DNA from: RFSX01 sp964567435
GTDB taxonomy: Bacteria > Bacteroidota > Bacteroidia > Chitinophagales > Saprospiraceae
Length of the DNA: 26,108 nucleotides
Assembly (NCBI GenBank): GCA_964567435.1
Contig: CAZMMQ010000058.1
Location: 1 to 26,108 of the forward strand
Direction of reading: 5' to 3'
Part shown: positions 9,054-16,455 of the stretch, in pieces
Position numbering within the stretch: the first letter of the stretch is position 1
How the letters are laid out: each line of letters begins with the position of its first letter
Made by a program: the position numbers and the translations under genes
The notes under the pieces: generated by a model
Databases searched by the model: none
Told to the model about the DNA's origin: nothing
Seen by the model: the letters and a program-made list of their open reading frames with translations, nothing else

Positions 9054-10268
9054 ATGATTAATAAATATCGAATCAATATCCAATCCTTCTCAGTGCTTCT
9101 AGTGTTCTGTCTTGTGGGATTGATGAGTTGTAAACAAGAGGCGTCAAAAACCATTAATAATGGCGCAAATGCAACGAAGGCAACGACAGAAGATGTCAAA
9201 GAAAAGATGAGTAAGACGTCTACTAAGGTTGCTGAAACAATGCAAGACAAGGCAATGGAGACCAAAGGAGCTATGAAAGAATCCATGAGTGAAGCGAAGG
9301 AAAGTATGAATGATATGAAAGAAATGGCAAAAGGAAAAGTCGCCATAGCAAAGGAAGAAATGGTCAAGAAAACGCAAGTGGCCGCCTCTTCTAAGGAAGC
9401 GCTCAATGATAAAGTGGACGAGATGAAAAAAGAGATGCCTCATGCGTCGGAGGAGGTGACTAAGGTGATTACAAAAGCTGGCACGGCCGCTACGTCAGTC
9501 GTTACCACATCTACTAATAAGGCTGAACCTTCAAAACCAGCCCTTGAAGCAAGAGAAGAAGTTGCTGAGGAGATGGAGAAAGTTGAAGTTGCTCAACCAA
9601 AGAAGAAAAAGCCCGTCGCTGCGGCTGCAGGCCCAAATCACAAAGTATTTGATGACATCTTGAGAGCCAATGTGTCATCATCAGGTAAGGTGGATTATGC
9701 CGGAATCAAGGCGAATATGTCAAAGCTACAAGGTTACCTAGATGAATTGGCGACTACTAATATCAAAGGGCTCAATCGCAATGAGCAACTCGCATACTGG
9801 ATTAATGCCTACAATGCATTTACCATCAAAAAAATCATCGATAATTATCCTATAGGAAGTATCACAGATTTGGATGGTGGTAAGCCATGGGATAGTCAAT
9901 TTATAAAATTGGGTGGCACAAAATACACGCTTAATAATATAGAGAATGATATTATCAGACCTCAGTTCAGAGAACCAAGAATACACTTCGCCGTCAACTG
10001 TGCAGCTAAGTCTTGTCCACCGCTACTTAATAGAGCCTGGACAGCATCTAATCTTGAGACTAACTTCGAAAAGCAAACGAAGGCTTTTATCAATAACTCT
10101 CAACATAATGCAATTTCTAGTGGCTCAGCTCAGGTATCTAAGATATTCGAGTGGTATGGAGAAGACTTTGGAGATCTGAAAGCATATCTGAATAAATATG
10201 CCAAAACCAAAATAGGTGATGGCGTGACTATAGGATTCAAAGACTATGATTGGTCACTAAACAACTAA
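9054..10268 (+). CDS. DUF547 lipoprotein with long Lys/Met/Glu-rich helical stalk
   Basis: A 404-residue lipoprotein. The lipobox is LMSC with the lipidated cysteine at residue 26. Residues about 40-135 are a low-complexity, strongly charged helix rich in K, E, M and A (KESMSEAKESMNDMKEMAK), resembling apolipoprotein- or LEA-like amphipathic repeats. A Thr/Ser/Ala stretch and a PKKKK patch follow. From about residue 197 to the end lies a DUF547 domain, with its hallmark AYWINAYNAFT, a KPWDSQF region, HFAVNCAAKSCPPL and a C-terminal YDWSLN. DUF547 resembles a cysteine-peptidase fold but has no assigned activity; the SCPPL cysteine is conserved. The stalk may hold the domain away from the membrane (inference). 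It ends 4 bases before the glycerate-dehydrogenase-type gene, so the two are probably co-transcribed. Confidence 0.88.
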   Translation: MINKYRINIQSFSVLLVFCLVGLMSCKQEASKTINNGANATKATTEDVKEKMSKTSTKVAETMQDKAMETKGAMKESMSEAKESMNDMKEMAKGKVAIAKEEMVKKTQVAASSKEALNDKVDEMKKEMPHASEEVTKVITKAGTAATSVVTTSTNKAEPSKPALEAREEVAEEMEKVEVAQPKKKKPVAAAAGPNHKVFDDILRANVSSSGKVDYAGIKANMSKLQGYLDELATTNIKGLNRNEQLAYWINAYNAFTIKKIIDNYPIGSITDLDGGKPWDSQFIKLGGTKYTLNNIENDIIRPQFREPRIHFAVNCAAKSCPPLLNRAWTASNLETNFEKQTKAFINNSQHNAISSGSAQVSKIFEWYGEDFGDLKAYLNKYAKTKIGDGVTIGFKDYDWSLNN

Positions 10269-10272
10269 TCAA

Positions 10273-11232
10273 ATGAAGATCGTCTTTTTAGACGGATATA
10301 CACTTTCTCCAGGAGACTTAGATTTATCAAGTTTGGAGGCATTAGGTGAGGTCGTTCTCTATGATAGAACGACCTCATCTTTAGTTATTGATCGCGCAAT
10401 AGAAGCTGAAATTCTTATTACTAATAAGGTACAGATTACTAAAGATCTTTTAACTCAATTGCCAAATCTCAAATACATTATCGTTGCAGCTACAGGCTAT
10501 GATGTCGTTGATATTGTAGCGGCGGCTGATCGACAGATTCCTGTAAGCAATGTGAGTGGATATAGTACCACCTCTGTCAGTCAGCATGTATTTGCTATGC
10601 TCTTAGGATATCTGAATCAAACTCAAGTTTATTTCAAAGAATCTAGATCTGCTCTTTGGAGCGAAAAACCAGATTTTTCTTATTGGCATCAGCCAATAGA
10701 GGAACTGACAGATATGACCTTTGGCGTTTTGGGTTTGGGTACAATAGGCAAAAAGGTAGCGACTATCTCTCATGCTTTTGGTATGAAGACCATTGCCTAT
10801 AGTAGACAACCTCAAAGAGATGCGATGACTAATGTGACGCTGGTCTCTATGCCGGAATTATTATCTCAATCTGATGTTCTCAGTTGTCATGTACCTCTCA
10901 ATAAATCTACGTATCATCTAATCAATAGCCACACCTTGGAGCAGATGAAATCTTCTGCAATACTTATTAATACAGCAAGAGGGGGTATTATCAATGAAGA
11001 TGAATTGGCAAAAGCCTTGCAAATCAATCAAATCAAAGCAGCACTTCTCGATGTCTTATCAGAAGAACCGCCCCAAACAAACCATCCTTTATTGAACTTG
11101 GATAATTGCTTTATTACGCCACATCAAGCCTGGGCTTCTAAGGCCGCACGCAGACGACTACTAAATGGGGTAGTGCAGAATATCGAAGGTTTCCAATCTC
11201 GGCAACTTCAGAATGTTGTCAACGGACTTTAA
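10273..11232 (+). CDS. D-2-hydroxyacid dehydrogenase, glycerate dehydrogenase/hydroxypyruvate reductase type
   Basis: A 319-residue cytosolic NAD(P)-dependent enzyme of the D-2-hydroxyacid dehydrogenase family. The N-terminus MKIVFLDGYTLSPGDLDL and overall length fit glycerate dehydrogenases (HprA-like), which interconvert hydroxypyruvate and D-glycerate. The nucleotide-binding motif is GLGTIG. The catalytic set is complete: Arg236 in NTARGG, Glu265 in LSEEPP and His284 in TPHQAW. It starts 4 bases after the DUF547 gene and likely shares its mRNA, although no functional link is obvious. A very stable inverted repeat lies inside the coding sequence about 72 bases after the ATG and is annotated separately. 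Substrate choice between hydroxypyruvate, glyoxylate and related acids cannot be settled from sequence. Confidence 0.88.
   Translation: MKIVFLDGYTLSPGDLDLSSLEALGEVVLYDRTTSSLVIDRAIEAEILITNKVQITKDLLTQLPNLKYIIVAATGYDVVDIVAAADRQIPVSNVSGYSTTSVSQHVFAMLLGYLNQTQVYFKESRSALWSEKPDFSYWHQPIEELTDMTFGVLGLGTIGKKVATISHAFGMKTIAYSRQPQRDAMTNVTLVSMPELLSQSDVLSCHVPLNKSTYHLINSHTLEQMKSSAILINTARGGIINEDELAKALQINQIKAALLDVLSEEPPQTNHPLLNLDNCFITPHQAWASKAARRRLLNGVVQNIEGFQSRQLQNVVNGL
10344..10380. repeat. Strong 15-bp hairpin inside the hydroxyacid dehydrogenase coding region
   Basis: TGAGGTCGTTCT (10347-10358) is the perfect reverse complement of AGAACGACCTCA (10366-10377), with a 7-base loop. On the RNA the stem extends by a G-U pair and two Watson-Crick pairs to about 15 bp. 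It encodes part of EVVLYDRTTSS, about 25-36 codons into the gene. Such a long stem is unusual in coding sequence and could slow ribosomes, attenuate transcription or be a processing site between the DUF547 and dehydrogenase messages. No T-tract follows. Confidence 0.8.
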
Positions 11233-11262
11233 AAAAAAAGCGCTAAAATCACTTTCAGCGCT
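11230..11262 (-). terminator. Intrinsic terminator of the BON-LysM gene
   Basis: Read on the minus strand, AGCGCT plus GAAA is followed by a short GTGA loop and TTTT plus AGCGCT, forming a 6-bp GC-rich stem that extends by three A-T pairs after one mismatch. A run of nine T residues follows directly. It lies 27 bases past the stop of the minus-strand gene. On the plus strand the A-run precedes the stem and no T-tract follows, so it is much weaker for the convergent dehydrogenase gene. Confidence 0.85.
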
Positions 11263-11288
11263 CTGGTATATCATTTTATGTCAAATCC

Positions 11289-11786
11289 TTATAGTGCTGG
11301 AATTCTCAATGTCTGACCTGGGAATATCACATTAGGGTCTTTGAGCATCGGCTGATTGGCTTCAAAAATCTCTTTGTATTTCATAGGGTCACCATAGTGC
11401 GCCTTAGCAATTTTGGATAAGGAATCACCTGGCTGAACTTCGTACATCTGAGCGGCTGGTGCAGCAGCAGGAGCAGAAGCGTTTGCAGATCCGACGACAG
11501 ATATTCTATCATCTATAGAAGCCACACCATTCATATTACCTAAGATGAGTATGGCTTTTTCTCTGTCTGCTTCAGTATCTGCCTCTCCCCAAATTTTGAC
11601 GACATCATTCTCTATTTCTACATCTACATTAGCGACGTTGATGCCAGCACCTTCTATAATCCCTTCCAATAATCCCTCTTGTCTCTCTTTCATTGCTGAC
11701 TCATCTTTTGCTTTCTCTTCGTACTTTGATGCCTTGCTTTTGAGCAATTCTGATCCAGCGTTCTTAATAAAATTGAATAATCCCAT
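11289..11786 (-). CDS. kbp: BON-LysM protein, Kbp (YgaU)-like potassium-binding protein
   Basis: A 165-residue soluble protein with an N-terminal BON domain (about residues 45-102) and a C-terminal LysM domain (about 113-164). It matches the known layout of Escherichia coli Kbp/YgaU, a 149-residue cytoplasmic protein that binds potassium with high selectivity. Shared marks are the start MGLFNF, the BON end GVASIDDRISV, the LysM opening VQPGDSLSKIAKAHYG, FEANQPMLKDP and the ending PGQTLRIP. An Ala/Pro linker (ASAPAAAPAAQ) joins the two domains. There is no signal peptide, in agreement with a cytoplasmic role. The gene is monocistronic, ends at a strong intrinsic terminator and is transcribed away from the small protein gene to its right. 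The function is by resemblance only. Confidence 0.9.
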   Translation of the reverse strand: MGLFNFIKNAGSELLKSKASKYEEKAKDESAMKERQEGLLEGIIEGAGINVANVDVEIENDVVKIWGEADTEADREKAILILGNMNGVASIDDRISVVGSANASAPAAAPAAQMYEVQPGDSLSKIAKAHYGDPMKYKEIFEANQPMLKDPNVIFPGQTLRIPAL

Positions 11787-11928
11787 GTGTTTATACTGTT
11801 GTTTTTTTATGAGTAAATTGAAATTACATGTAAAATAACCACATAAGAACTGTAATAATTCTATAAGCGGCCATTTTTATAAGAAATTCCCCTTAGGTCC
11901 TAACCATGGAATAGAATTTGAAATACTA

Positions 11929-11936
11929 TATATTTG
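11929..11936 (+). promoter_or_regulatory. Possible -7 promoter box (TATATTTG)
   Basis: TATATTTG matches TAnnTTTG and ends 17 bases before the ATG at 11954. If used, it excludes the upstream in-frame TTG at 11918 as a start. A TTG-type -33 box was not seen at the expected distance. Confidence 0.4.
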
Positions 11937-11953
11937 TAGTTCATTCTCTCTAT

Positions 11954-12355
11954 ATGATTAGATTATTACAGTATTTGGTCCTTGCTTTCCTAATAGGCAA
12001 TGGTTTGCAGCCATTGTTGGAAGAGGCAGGACTAATTACACCTGATCAACTAGAGATTGTACTTCAAGATCATCAGCAAGATGATTGTGACCCCGAGGAT
12101 GCTGACAAGAGTGAATCTTCTGACGATGATCTCACTGAGAAGCCAAGACGTCTAATCAAGGAACCAAAACCACATGACCTTGACTTCTCTTCACCATCTT
12201 CTAGTCTAGACACAGCCTTAGCAGATGTTCATGTGCCAGTTTGCCCAGAAGGTCGAAGATTGACACTTTTGGAAAGGCTGCCTAAGATTTCGTCGACTCT
12301 CAAAAGACGGACATACTTTTCTAAGTCGGTCAGTCATTCTCACCCTATAAGTTAA
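11954..12355 (+). CDS. Hypothetical small protein with N-terminal hydrophobic segment
   Basis: A 133-residue protein of no recognised family. I chose ATG at 11954 (MIRLLQYLVLAF) over an in-frame TTG at 11918, because a TATATTTG promoter-like box overlaps the codons between them. Residues about 3-18 are hydrophobic and could be a signal anchor or a weak signal peptide. The centre is very acidic (DHQQDDCDPEDADKSESSDDD). The last 40 residues are basic and end in SHSHPIS, with no globular signature. Its coding bias is plausible but not compelling, and it could be a lineage-specific membrane-tethered protein. It is divergent from kbp and 159 bases upstream of secDF, so it does not clearly belong to either. 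Confidence 0.55.
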   Translation: MIRLLQYLVLAFLIGNGLQPLLEEAGLITPDQLEIVLQDHQQDDCDPEDADKSESSDDDLTEKPRRLIKEPKPHDLDFSSPSSSLDTALADVHVPVCPEGRRLTLLERLPKISSTLKRRTYFSKSVSHSHPIS

Positions 12356-12514
12356 GATTAACTTACTTACAGTATTATCATCTCGACTAACAATCTTGTA
12401 TGGTGATGCTATATGTGTTCTAGTTTGTCGTTAATTAAATATTAGCTGACCATATTAGAAGCATTACTTATTCTTATTTATTGAATCACACTCTATTTTT
12501 AAAACTATATAACA

Positions 12515-15500
12515 ATGCAGGGAAACGGATTAATCAAAGTTTTTTTGGTATTACTAATACTAGTCAGCTTGTTGCAGATATTCTACATGCTTCCTACAAG
12601 GAAAGTAGAAAAAAATGCGGCTGAATATGCAGAACAATATGTCGCTGCAAATCCTGATATGGATCCTTACGAAGCTCGAAGAGATGCAAAGTTCACTTAC
12701 TTGGACTCCGTATCATCTGAGAATATTTTTTCGATTCCATTATTAGGATCATTTACCTATAATGAATTAAAGACGCGTCAGTTAGCACTAGGTCTTGACC
12801 TTAAAGGAGGGATGAGCTCTGTGCTACAAGTGGACCTCAAAGAGATGCTATTGAACTTATCTAGAAATAGTAGAGACCCTGCTTTTCTTGCTGCTCTTGA
12901 TGCCGCGGATAAAGCACAGACTGGATCGCAGTCAGACTTCATCAGTCTATTTGGACAAGAGTATGCAAAGCAACCTGAAAAGAAAAATCTGGCATACATT
13001 TTTAGAAGAGATGGCTCCATGCAAGATCTGATCAATACACAGTCTAGCGATGGAGAAGTCATAAGAGTCCTAAGAGAAAAAGCAAATGAGACAGTGAACC
13101 TTACTTTTAAGATGCTCAAAGAGAGGATTAACAAGTTGGGTGTCGTACAGCCAAATGTTTCTCTTGATGATTCTAGAGACCTCATTATTGTGGAGATGCC
13201 AGGGATTGAAAACCCAGAGCGGGCGAGAGAATTCCTTAACGCCTCAGCGGCATTGGAATTTTGGGACACTTACAGAACGACTGATAATAATATGCTGGCG
13301 ATATTTCGTCAAGCAGATGGTAAGCTGAAGGGTAATGCGCCAGTCGAAGAGGCTGTAGCTACCTTTGATACGATATGGACACCTTCGATCGATACGCTTG
13401 GTAACTTGACAGGAGATTCTACTTTTCAGGTAGTCCCAAAGGCAACCAATGCCTCATTGGATAATGGACCGTTATTGAGCAGATTGACATTGAATACAGA
13501 TGGTTCCTTTGGAACTACAGGTATGGGTGCTGCTGATAAGAACCAACGTAAGACGGTTTCTGAAATGCTTGAACGTCCAGAAATCAAATCACTTTTTCCG
13601 GCTGATGCAGAATTTATGTGGGGTAGGAAACCACACAGAGTATTCTCTACTGGTGAAGAGACTGGTCAATTTGTGCTACACATGATTAAGAAGATTCCAG
13701 GTAGTGACAAAGCACCTATAGAAGGAGATGTCATTGTGACAGCTGGACATAGCCCAGACCCTGTAAGTGGTGAAATGGCTGTTAATCTAAAAATGAACAA
13801 CCAAGGTGCGCAAAAATGGGCTGAAATGACAACAAAGGCTGCCAACAATGGCAACAGGGAAGTCGCCATAACTATAGATGGAGAAGTGATATCAGCCCCA
13901 AGAGTAAATGGACCAATCCCAGGAGGAAATACACAGATAACTGGAGATTTTTCAGTGCAGGAAGCTGCTGACTTTGCCAGTTTATTAGAGATAGGAAAAT
14001 TACCAGCTACAGTCAATACGATTCAAGAGTCGACTGTAGGACCATCTTTGGGTGCTAAGAATATTAGCAGTTCCGTAAAATCATTGATAGTTGGTTTTGC
14101 TCTGATACTCATCTTTATGGTGCTATATTATGGTGGAGCAGGATTCTTTTCTATCCTGGCGCTCTTGCTTAATATGTTTTTCATCTTTGGTGCTTTAGCA
14201 TCATTCGGTACCGTACTGACCCTTCCTGGGATAGCAGGTATCGTACTCACGGTCGGTATGGCCGTAGATGCCAACGTTATTATCTATGAGAGAATAAGGG
14301 AGGAACTGCGGGCTGGTAAGACATTGCTTGCCTCTATCAGTGATGGATTCAAGCATTCATATTCTGCCATTATAGATGCCAATGTAACCACCTTACTTGT
14401 TGCTTTTGTCTTGGCTTACTTTGGGCTAGGACCTATCAAAGGTTTCGCAGTAGTGTTAATCATTGGTGTGCTTTCATCATTATTTACAGCGGTACTCATC
14501 GGTCGTATGATGATTGACTGGTGGACAAAAGGTGATAGAGGATTGAGCTTCTGGACTGCGGCCTCTAAGAATGCCTTTGCTAATTTGAAAATAGATTGGA
14601 TAGGAAAAAGAAAGATCGCTTATTTCATATCAGGTTTCTTTATTCTGGCTGGTTTGGCTTCTATGTTTACCAAAGGATTCGATTTAGGGGTAGACTTCAA
14701 AGGAGGATATTCTTTCAATGTAGAATTTCCTGAAGGAACTACTGCCAGTAAGGAAAGTTTAGAAGCAGGACTAACAACCGTATTTGATGGCAAATCACCA
14801 GTGGTCAAAGCCGTAGATACTAGAAACACATTCAACATAGTTACTGACTACTTAGTAGATGATACAGAGGATGATGCCGCTGACAGAGTGACTAGAAAAC
14901 TTCATGAGGGGATAACTGCAGTTACTGGATCTACTGTTCCATTTGATAGATTTAAGTTGACAGATGCAGAAGGGGTAGCCCATGTGACCAGTTCTACTAA
15001 GGTTGGACCGACCATTGCAGATGATATCAAACGATCTTCATTCTACGCAGGTATCTTTGCCTTGCTATTGATCTTCTTGTATATATTTATCCGATTCAAT
15101 AAGTGGCAGTATAGTTTAGGTGCCGTAACTGCACTTTTTCACGATACGTTGGTGGTGCTTGGAATCTTCTCCCTATTGCATGGCGTCTTCCCGTTCTCAA
15201 TGGAAGTGGACCAGGCCTTCATTGCAGCCATACTGACAGTGATAGGATACTCAATCAATGATACTGTGGTATTATTTGATAGAATAAGAGAGTTCTTAGG
15301 TATCTATCCTAAGGAGGATACAGACAGTATATTGAATAAGGCGATTAATAGTACCTTCTCTAGAACGATTATTACCTCGATTACAACCTTAATCATGATT
15401 ACACCATTGTTCCTTTTTGGAGGTGGAAGTATTAGGGGTTTCGCCTTTGCTTTGATCATAGGTATACTTGTAGGTACATACTCATCTATCTTCGTGGCAA

Positions 15501-15592
15501 CACCGATAGTAAGAGACTTGTCAGATGATTTAAAACCAAAGAAAATTGAATCTAAAAAGAGCTTTTCTAAAGCAGCAAAAGCGGTGAGATAG
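12515..15592 (+). CDS. secDF: Protein translocase subunit SecDF (fused)
   Basis: A 1025-residue natural fusion of SecD and SecF, the accessory complex that uses the proton gradient to pull proteins through SecYEG. The fusion is normal in Bacteroidota. The SecD half has an N-terminal helix (residues about 7-25), the P1 motif LGLDLKGG (about 92-99), a long periplasmic region, and a transmembrane block with GMAVDANVIIYERIREE near residue 585. The SecF half begins near residue 690 with its own DLGVDFKGG and carries GYSINDTVVLFDRIREF near residue 911. The aspartates expected for proton conduction in both halves are present. The C-terminus is a basic tail (KKIESKKSFSKAAK). The gene appears monocistronic and is followed by a good intrinsic terminator. 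Confidence 0.97.
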   Translation: MQGNGLIKVFLVLLILVSLLQIFYMLPTRKVEKNAAEYAEQYVAANPDMDPYEARRDAKFTYLDSVSSENIFSIPLLGSFTYNELKTRQLALGLDLKGGMSSVLQVDLKEMLLNLSRNSRDPAFLAALDAADKAQTGSQSDFISLFGQEYAKQPEKKNLAYIFRRDGSMQDLINTQSSDGEVIRVLREKANETVNLTFKMLKERINKLGVVQPNVSLDDSRDLIIVEMPGIENPERAREFLNASAALEFWDTYRTTDNNMLAIFRQADGKLKGNAPVEEAVATFDTIWTPSIDTLGNLTGDSTFQVVPKATNASLDNGPLLSRLTLNTDGSFGTTGMGAADKNQRKTVSEMLERPEIKSLFPADAEFMWGRKPHRVFSTGEETGQFVLHMIKKIPGSDKAPIEGDVIVTAGHSPDPVSGEMAVNLKMNNQGAQKWAEMTTKAANNGNREVAITIDGEVISAPRVNGPIPGGNTQITGDFSVQEAADFASLLEIGKLPATVNTIQESTVGPSLGAKNISSSVKSLIVGFALILIFMVLYYGGAGFFSILALLLNMFFIFGALASFGTVLTLPGIAGIVLTVGMAVDANVIIYERIREELRAGKTLLASISDGFKHSYSAIIDANVTTLLVAFVLAYFGLGPIKGFAVVLIIGVLSSLFTAVLIGRMMIDWWTKGDRGLSFWTAASKNAFANLKIDWIGKRKIAYFISGFFILAGLASMFTKGFDLGVDFKGGYSFNVEFPEGTTASKESLEAGLTTVFDGKSPVVKAVDTRNTFNIVTDYLVDDTEDDAADRVTRKLHEGITAVTGSTVPFDRFKLTDAEGVAHVTSSTKVGPTIADDIKRSSFYAGIFALLLIFLYIFIRFNKWQYSLGAVTALFHDTLVVLGIFSLLHGVFPFSMEVDQAFIAAILTVIGYSINDTVVLFDRIREFLGIYPKEDTDSILNKAINSTFSRTIITSITTLIMITPLFLFGGGSIRGFAFALIIGILVGTYSSIFVATPIVRDLSDDLKPKKIESKKSFSKAAKAVR

Positions 15593-15622
15593 GGTTCAAT
15601 AAAATTAATAAGTCATATAAAG

Positions 15623-15655
15623 CCTTCACTTGGATTCAAGTGGAGGTTTTTTTTT
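15623..15655 (+). terminator. Intrinsic terminator after secDF
   Basis: CCTTCACTTG (15623-15632) pairs with CAAGTGGAGG (15637-15646) over 10 bp including one G-U pair, with the four-base loop GATT, and a run of nine T residues follows. It starts 31 bases past the secDF stop. Confidence 0.92.
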
Positions 15656-15771
15656 GTGGAATCTCATTGAAATCAACATCTAATGTATTGCGTATCACTT
15701 TAAGTTACTTTTCGCGTAATATGCCAACAATTAAATCTACTATCACGTTATGTCTAAGCAAATAATTAGCC

Positions 15772-15802
15772 TTGAGCATTATACCAGAATATGGTATATT
15801 TG
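15772..15802 (+). promoter_or_regulatory. Promoter of the parDE-type operon
   Basis: TTG at 15772-15774 and TATATTTG at 15795-15802 are separated by 20 bases, matching the Bacteroidota pattern of a TTG -33 box and a TAnnTTTG -7 box. Transcription would start near 15809, leaving a leader of roughly ten bases before the ATG at 15818. Confidence 0.7.
15780..15798. promoter_or_regulatory. Palindromic operator candidate overlapping the toxin-antitoxin promoter
   Basis: TATACCA-GAATA-TGGTATA is a perfect 7-bp inverted repeat with a five-base centre. Its right arm overlaps the first bases of the -7 box. Ribbon-helix-helix antitoxins of this type usually bind such palindromes and repress their own promoter, so this is a likely ParD-ParE autoregulation site (inference). 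Confidence 0.65.
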
Positions 15803-15817
15803 AATTAAACATTTATC

Positions 15818-16069
15818 ATGTCAAAAAATACTTCAATAATACTAGGTGAGCACTTTGATAAATTTATCCAATCTGAGATAAAGTCTGGCAGATACTCATC
15901 AGCAAGTGAAGTTGTTAGAACCGGATTAAGATTGTTGGAAATAGAAAAACAAAAAATTCAGGCAATTAATAAAGCTTTGACAATTGGTGAAAAAAGTGGA
16001 GAGCCGATCACTTTTGATAATGATAAATTTAAATCAAGGATGAAAAAGAAATTCAAGATAGATGCTTGA
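15818..16069 (+). CDS. ParD-family antitoxin (ribbon-helix-helix)
   Basis: An 83-residue antitoxin of the ParD/CC2985 type. Residues about 3-45 form the ribbon-helix-helix DNA-binding part (TSIILGEHFDKFI, GRYSSASEVVRTGLRLLE), which is nearly diagnostic. The C-terminal half (about 46-83) is charged and would wrap and neutralise the toxin. It overlaps the toxin gene by 8 bases, as is usual for coupled translation of such pairs. A palindrome over the promoter upstream suggests self-repression. It probably represses its own operon and keeps the ParE toxin inactive. Confidence 0.92.
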   Translation: MSKNTSIILGEHFDKFIQSEIKSGRYSSASEVVRTGLRLLEIEKQKIQAINKALTIGEKSGEPITFDNDKFKSRMKKKFKIDA

Positions 16070-16352
16070 ACTAGGACTATTGCCGCAAGCGGTTATAGAT
16101 CTTGAATGTATATATGAATTCACTTCAATTTCTTGGGGCTACAATCAAGCAGAGAAGTATCATGATGAACTATATGATTGCATGATAGCAATTACCCAAA
16201 ATCCAAAAATTGGATTAATCTATTATTTCAAAGAAGGAAATTATAGAAGAATAAATATAAATAGACACATTATCTTTTATAGACAAACTAATAAACAAAT
16301 CATCCTTGTTAGAATTCTACATGAGAAAATGGATTTGAAGCTGAATCTTTAA
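16062..16352 (+). CDS. RelE/ParE-family toxin
   Basis: A 96-residue toxin of the ParE group. The order of elements fits the family: LLPQAVIDLECIYEFTSISWG at the start (two helices), a mid-region NPKIGL, and the closing beta-sheet with YRRININRHIIFYR and LVRILHEKMDL. ParE toxins usually poison DNA gyrase, while RelE relatives cut mRNA; the ILHxxMD ending favours the ParE side. Its ATG lies inside the last codons of the antitoxin gene. Both genes look intact, so the module may be active. It sits between the secDF terminator and the OmpA lipoprotein gene with no integrase nearby. Confidence 0.9.
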   Translation: MLELGLLPQAVIDLECIYEFTSISWGYNQAEKYHDELYDCMIAITQNPKIGLIYYFKEGNYRRININRHIIFYRQTNKQIILVRILHEKMDLKLNL

Positions 16353-16455
16353 TACAATATATAGAATTAAAGTTGAGATATAACACCACATATCATCCCA
16401 TATATTCCTTGTGTTGCAGACGGGGAGGTACAATCACGTTATCTTGGATGTGAAT

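Noticed and set aside
8951..9443. Open frames of 151 and 99 residues on the minus strand opposite the DUF547 gene
   Set aside because: They arise from the low-complexity Lys/Glu/Met stalk read in reverse, giving hydrophobic or His/Phe-rich strings with no start-site support.
9054..11232. A functional pathway shared by the DUF547 lipoprotein and the hydroxyacid dehydrogenase
   Set aside because: They are only adjacent with a 4-base gap; one is an envelope protein and the other a cytosolic enzyme, and nothing in the sequence ties their roles together.
11918..11953. TTG at 11918 as start of the small protein after kbp
   Set aside because: The codons overlap a TATATTTG promoter-like box, and ATG 11954 starts directly at the hydrophobic segment.
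12778..13269. 163-residue minus-strand open frame inside secDF
   Set aside because: It lies wholly within the strongly conserved secDF coding sequence, and its Leu/Ser-rich translation has no recognisable feature.
16411..16455. GTG at 16411 as start of the PorE-like gene
   Set aside because: It would put 15 polar residues before a well-formed lipoprotein signal that begins exactly at ATG 16456.
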